This document shows, in pieces, positions 59,466 to 64,000 of a stretch of 64,000 nt of DNA. Location: NCBI GenBank assembly GCA_033439265.1, contig JAVTVX010000002.1, positions 14,180,174-14,244,173 of the forward strand, written 5' to 3'. The notes under the pieces are model-generated. The model did no database searches and had not been told where the DNA came from. It saw only the letters and a list, made by a program, of their open reading frames with translations. Made by a program: the position numbers and the translations under genes. Position 1 is the stretch's first letter; each line of letters starts with the position of its first letter. This DNA is from Dillenia suffruticosa (lineage: Eukaryota > Streptophyta > Magnoliopsida > Dilleniales > Dilleniaceae).

Positions 59466-60629
59466 TTGTGGGTAAAACGAGGGGAAGATCTTGTTTCACA
59501 GCAATGTGTTGGATTGGCTAATAGTTCAATTAGTACTATTCATTTTTTCCTTAAAAAAAAATTTAAATTCGTCTCTCCATGTATATATGTATAAAAAGGC
59601 AACGTGTTTGATTGATGACGTTTCAATTCTACTGTTTAGGATATTTTAACATTAGCTTCTAGAATTTGACAAAGCCGAGGATCCAAATGAGACCGTACAT
59701 TGTCTTAGTCACGAAGGGCCGCTCTCCCTTTCTTTAATACCTGATTGTGTGGAGAAAAGAAGTCAAAAAGAATCTGGTCTGCAGACGTAGATGAGGATGT
59801 GGATAGAAATAGATTGGCAGATCAACACACAGATCTTCTACATGAAAAATCTGGATGGATGGACCAGATGCAGTGAAGTGGGGTAAGAAGAAAATGGAGA
59901 AGGTAGCCATCAAAGATGAAGTTTCTGAATCAACCAAACACGTGTCATTTGATGAGTGACACCTTTAATCTTTGTTTGGATTGTTTATTTGTTTTATGTA
60001 CTTTTTGTTTTTATTTTTTATTTTGTATTTTTTTGGGGAGGCCTTTACTTTTGACCCATTTCGATTGATGACGATTTGAGTCGGCAAGAAAAGATTTTTG
60101 TGGATGGACTAGATTCCGGAGGGGAAAAGTTGGGAAGATCCATTTTTTATATAAATAATATATGTGTATATATATATATATATATATGGACGTTTGAAAT
60201 CGAAATCTTAAAAAGAGGGAGAACAGTAATAATTGGGTTATACCTCGTCAATATATATAGAGAAGATCTGTTAACTTGTCCCTAGCCACACCATGCACCA
60301 ACAACTATCACCGAGGCAAAGGTCCCCCCTCTTTCAACTTTACGCAACTGAGAAGATATCCGTATAGACTTATAACTACGTCGAGTTTGGGATGAATCTA
60401 AATTTACATTAAATACACAAACACATGATCATAGATCTAATCTCAAGAGATTTTGAAATTTTTGACTGACTTCTTAAACTAAAATCACCCAACTCTTCCA
60501 TGATACATACATATGTGGTTTAAAAGATTTTCTTCTAAAAACATGCGAATGAAGCAAAGGTAAAAGCTTATAAGAGAACACCATTTTTTGAGGAATTAAT
60601 TATTTATGGGATCACTGTTGATGGTACGT
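57450..60629. other. gene-free AT-rich interval
   Basis: No gene is supported. It holds microsatellites: (TTA)n at about 58275-58318, (AG)n at about 59430-59458 and (TA)n at about 60165-60187. Confidence 0.5.
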
Positions 60630-61318
60630 ACCCTAAATCATGTGGGGCCCAAAGATAGTCGGACCTACGAACGTCAATAGACCCTCTTGGTGTTTACCGA
60701 TCACCTCTATCTTTCGATAATCAATCGCTCGGTATCTCGATCGATTGGTTTCTAGATCTCCTAAGCACTTGGTATGTGTCACTTGGTATGAGTTGCCCAA
60801 TCAGTTAAGACAATATTTACTTTTCTAAAAAAATGAAAAAAATCTTATGTAAATGAAAAAAAAGTCTACAACCTTGTTAGTAAGGAAAATAATCTCTATG
60901 ACGATATAAATTTTCCAAACGGGTAAGATTTTGCAATCTTAGAGGATTCTATGATCTGATTCCTTAAAATTTCAGAATATTCTCATAAAAAAACTAGAGT
61001 TTTATCATTCTACATGCACACGACTCTCACAAAAGGAGGATATATAATCTTAATATGCCGACTGCCCAGGTAAGTCTTCTGGTCCTGCACAGAGCATACA
61101 AAACATATAGAGTTTTCTCACTTTTTTTCTCTTTTGGTATCAATCTGTTTCTTCCATTTCAAAAAAAACTGTTCTTTAATTTGAGTGTCAGAGCCACATC
61201 CGCTGCAGCACTCTCTGACGGTCTTTTACATGTCTCATCGATCGAGATCACTAAACAATCAAACCATCCGTTTGCATTAGCAAAACTATCAAATATGAAA
61301 TTTAACCCACCTCCAAGA
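60630..61318 (+). repeat. 5' LTR of the gypsy element
   Basis: It shares with 62450-63126 a series of blocks in the same order: CGAACGTCAATAGACCCTC, TCTCGATCGAT, GGTAAGATTTTG.AATCTTAGAGGAT, CGACTCTCACAAAAGGAGGA and TCTCATCGATCGAGATCA. Confidence 0.8.
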
Positions 61319-61477
61319 GATTGGCGTCATCTGTAGGAACATATTGATTTTCTAATTAAATTATCCCTTACTATCATTTTCTTCTCTCCATCATGACATC
61401 AGTCAAAAGAAAGAGGTCAACAATTAGTTTCGATGATGACAATTTGACGGGAGTTGATACCCATCGAAACGATCTGC

Positions 61478-62290
61478 TAATCATCATGACATGAATTGGC
61501 TCTTACCTTGTCAAAAGGACCTTTGCAGATCAAGGAGTAGAATGCGATATCCTTTTCTGAGATGCCTTTTAGCATATGGATTTCGTCCCCTTTCAACTTC
61601 AATCGGGCTCGTTGCTGAATGCATACAGCCAGAACATCTTATCTCGCTTGTTGTATCACTAAGAATGTCTCCCCATCATGCTGCTAACAGAACCACTTTT
61701 TATGTGATAAAATTTCCATCCCCTACAATGCCATCCTGAGTTATCCTAACTTAAACGGTCTCAAAACACTACTGAACACTAAACATATGAAGGTCAATTT
61801 CAGAACGTCCTTGGGGATCAATACACTTAACGGCGACCCACATCCATTAATTGTCCTCATAGTGGGAGAACAAGGAGAAATCTTAGCAATCGACCCCATT
61901 GAACTTATAGACGACACCGAGCAATCGAAATGTCAACCTAGAGATGAGATAATTGAAATTCCCATCACCTACACACCCGATCAGATCGTCCAGGTCGGTG
62001 TCCACTTACTTATATCTCTTCATAAGGTAATCGTGGATTGTCTGCGATGCCATTCCAAAGCTTTCGCGTGGTCCCCCGAAAATATGTGAAGCATTCCCCC
62101 CTCGGTTATAGTTCATAAGGTAACTATAGACGTCAGTCGCAAATCCATCAAGCAAAAGAAAAAGGTGTTAGCACTAGAACGACAATGTACGATACAAAAA
62201 GAAGTTCAACAACTTTTAGCAGTAGAGTTCATTTGAGAAGTAAAATACCCCGAGTAGTTAGCAAATGTGGTTATGGTGAAAAAATGAACG
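61478..62290 (+). pseudogene. gypsy protease and pre-RT remnant
   Basis: Reading around several stops, the first part resembles the aspartic protease of plant gypsy elements (a DQGVECDILF-like block near 61520-61555). Then 61787-62089 carries a sequence ending CHSKAFAWSPENM, the conserved FAWSP motif just before RT. Beyond a stop, traces such as ANVVMVKK (near 62260) correspond to the start of RT. The frame is too damaged to encode a product. Confidence 0.7.
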
Positions 62291-62449
62291 AAAAGTGAAG
62301 AATATGTGTAGAATACACCAATCTCAATAAGACGTGTTTAAAGGATAGCTATTAGCTTTTTAACATTGACAAGTTAGTCAACAATTCATTTGGTCCCAGC
62401 TCTTCAATTTCATGCACGCATACTTTGGTTACAATAAAAAACATATGAA

Positions 62450-63126
62450 CCCTGAATCATGTGGGGTCCAAATGTAGCCGAGTCCACGAACGTCAATAGA
62501 CCCTCCTGGTGCTTACTGATCACCTCTATCTCTCGATAACTAACTGCTTGGTATCTCGATCGATCAGTCCTTAGACCTCTTAGGCACCTGATATAAACTG
62601 TCCAATCCACTAAACCAATATTCACTTCCTTAAAAAGACAGAGAAAGTCTTGCGTAAATAGAAAAAAAAAGTCTACAACCGTCGCCGATAAAAAAAAGAA
62701 TCTCCACGACTATTAGGACTTCTCAAATTGGTAAGATTTTGTAATCTTAGAGGATCCTACAATTTGATTTCCTGAAATCTCATGACATTCTTATAAGAAA
62801 ATTACGATTTTATCATTCTGCATGTACTCGACTCTCACAAAAGGAGGATATATAAGTTTTAATGCGCAGACCATTCAGATAAATGTTGTGGACCTACACA
62901 GAGCACACAAACCATATAGAGCTCTCTCACTCTCTTTCTCGTTCATTATCAATCTGTTTCTTTCGTTTCTAAAAAATCAATCTCTAATTTGAATGTTGGA
63001 GTTTCATCTATTGGAGCACTCTCAGGAGGTCTTTTGCACATCTCATCGATCGAGATCATTAGACTGTCAAATCATTAATTCGAGTTATCAGGGTTATTAT
63101 CCGTGAAATTTAACCCACTTTCAACA
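62450..63126 (+). repeat. 3' LTR of the gypsy element
   Basis: It is homologous to 60630-61318, diverged by many substitutions and small indels, and is not followed by a primer-binding site. Confidence 0.78.
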
Positions 63127-63736
63127 ACTATATTATCAAGTGTTAGAATGGTCAAATTCTGGGACCAATGAATTTAAACATTGTTGGTGCAGTGGGGTTT
63201 GTCTAATCGAATGAATGCAACATCAATCTGAATACCTAAACTCAGAAACAACAAAGACAAAATTCATGTGGGTTTAAACCAACATTTGTGTCAAGTTAAT
63301 GTTATTAGGCGAAAAGGCCTATCTTGTTTGGTCAGGGAAATATCTTTTGATTTGAATTCTGTCTACTCTACTGATACTCAAATATGGTTTGTCTTGTTTG
63401 GTCGGAAGATATTTAGAAACCTACCAATATTCAGATGAGACATGCATGATTAATTTGTTTCCTTGATTCGACTGTTGAAAAGGAGAAAATTTTTTATTTG
63501 GTGTTCCAATTTTAGGAAAAGAATTGGGTGTGCCCATATCATTTGTCTGGGAGTCCTGTGAATGAATTCGCTTCCAGGGCAGCGAATTGAAATCACTGTG
63601 TACTTGGGCGCAAGCAGGAAACACCTGCCTTCACCTACTTTGGGCCAATGCCCAATTATTGAACTCCAAGTCAGACACCTAATAGCCCAAATTCGTTTTG
63701 CGCCCATCCATTTAATGGACCCGGAACTGTCTATAT
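63127..63736. other. gene-free flank
   Basis: Short frames on both strands at 63421-63765 overlap and show no motif. A small direct repeat occurs (TTGTTTGGTCAGGGAAATAT near 63329 and TTGTTTGGTCGGAAGATAT near 63395). Confidence 0.5.
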
Positions 63737-63826
63737 ATATATTTTTTTGTTGTATAAGAAATTGAAAATGGGATCGTTAGATTAGAGAAAAAGAGTTTAC
63801 ACCACTAGGCTGTCTCCTTAGAGACA
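63737..63826 (-). mobile_element. SINE, family 1, with target duplication
   Basis: The 90-bp body is flanked by GAACTGTCTATAT (63724-63736) and GAACTGCCAATAT (63827-63839), 11 of 13 identical. The plus strand has a T-run then GTTGTATAAGAAATTG; the minus-strand head has GACAGCCTAGTGGT with an A-box-like core. It matches the copies at 45011 and 31558. Confidence 0.72.
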
Positions 63827-63904
63827 GAACTGCCAATATTGGGAGTAATAAAAGTAAAGTTTTGCAACCGTCTCTAATTTTAGAGTAATTAATTTAACGG
63901 TATA

Positions 63905-64000
63905 TTTTTTTTTTTTGATTTTGCATATATTTAAAGTTATATTTCGACTAATTTAGTAAAAATATATGTGAAAATCCTATTTAAGGATAGCTCTCTCAGT
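63905..64000 (-). mobile_element. family 2 SINE tail, cut by the window end
   Basis: A T-run followed by TTTCGACTAATTTAGTAAAA mirrors the tail of the copies at 27132 and 44757. The head lies outside the window. Confidence 0.5.

Larger units (their letters stand above)
60630..63126 (+). mobile_element. collapsed Ty3/gypsy LTR retrotransposon
   Basis: Two diverged direct repeats of about 690 bp flank about 1.1 kb. A primer-site-like TTGGCGTCATCTGTAGGAAC follows the left repeat (61321), as in plant gypsy elements of the Tat type. The inside carries plus-strand remnants of protease and of the region leading into RT. Most of pol and gag are missing, so large internal deletions occurred. Exact LTR ends and target duplication could not be set. 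Confidence 0.8.

Noticed and set aside
61055-61336. 93-residue frame on the plus strand
   Set aside because: It lies wholly within the gypsy LTR and is not shared intact with the other LTR.

Overview
This window is nuclear DNA from a flowering plant, most likely a eudicot. The protein genes are intron-containing plant genes with GT-AG junctions, the spaces between them are long and AT-rich, and plant-type Ty1/copia, Ty3/gypsy, hAT, CACTA and SINE-like elements are present. I cannot name the species from sequence alone.

Left part (1-35 kb). The window opens with the 3' exons of an unrecognised conserved gene (549-1703, +). A scattered family of pectin methylesterase/invertase-inhibitor (PMEI) genes follows, all on the plus strand. 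Two copies look intact (4083-4685 and 27579-28151). One is a pseudogene with a stop and a frameshift (7531-8281), one is intact except for a 1-nt frameshift (13423-13985), and one keeps its promoter and leader but only the C-terminal half of the domain (33410-33682). A 7.1-kb Ty1/copia retrotransposon (14892-22034, minus strand) sits between them. It has two 434-bp LTRs, a 5-bp target duplication, a primer-binding site and a polypurine tract, but its gag-pol is broken. The 22.3-27.1 kb interval holds two diverged copies of one segment, a CACTA-type transposon end and several SINE-like insertions.

Middle part (35-54 kb) is gene-dense and housekeeping in nature: chloroplast elongation factor G (4 exons, +), the HSP70-HSP90 organising protein HOP/STI1 (7 exons, -), an NDUFAF6-like complex I assembly factor of the squalene/phytoene synthase fold (+), a tRNA-Asn(GUU) (-) and a vacuolar processing enzyme of the beta type (9 exons, +). 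The NDUFAF6-like gene carries a 567-bp hAT-type MITE in its predicted leader intron and a 339-bp near-perfect tandem duplication just after its stop codon.

Right part (54-64 kb) has one intronless SAUR gene (56776-57222, -), SINE-like elements and a collapsed Ty3/gypsy element (about 60630-63126, +) with two ~690-bp LTRs and protease/RT remnants.

There is no operon-like cooperation between genes. The main biological themes are birth and death of a PMEI cluster, and an unusually readable record of small retroposons with target-site duplications, including one insertion whose empty site survives in a duplicated copy 3 kb away.
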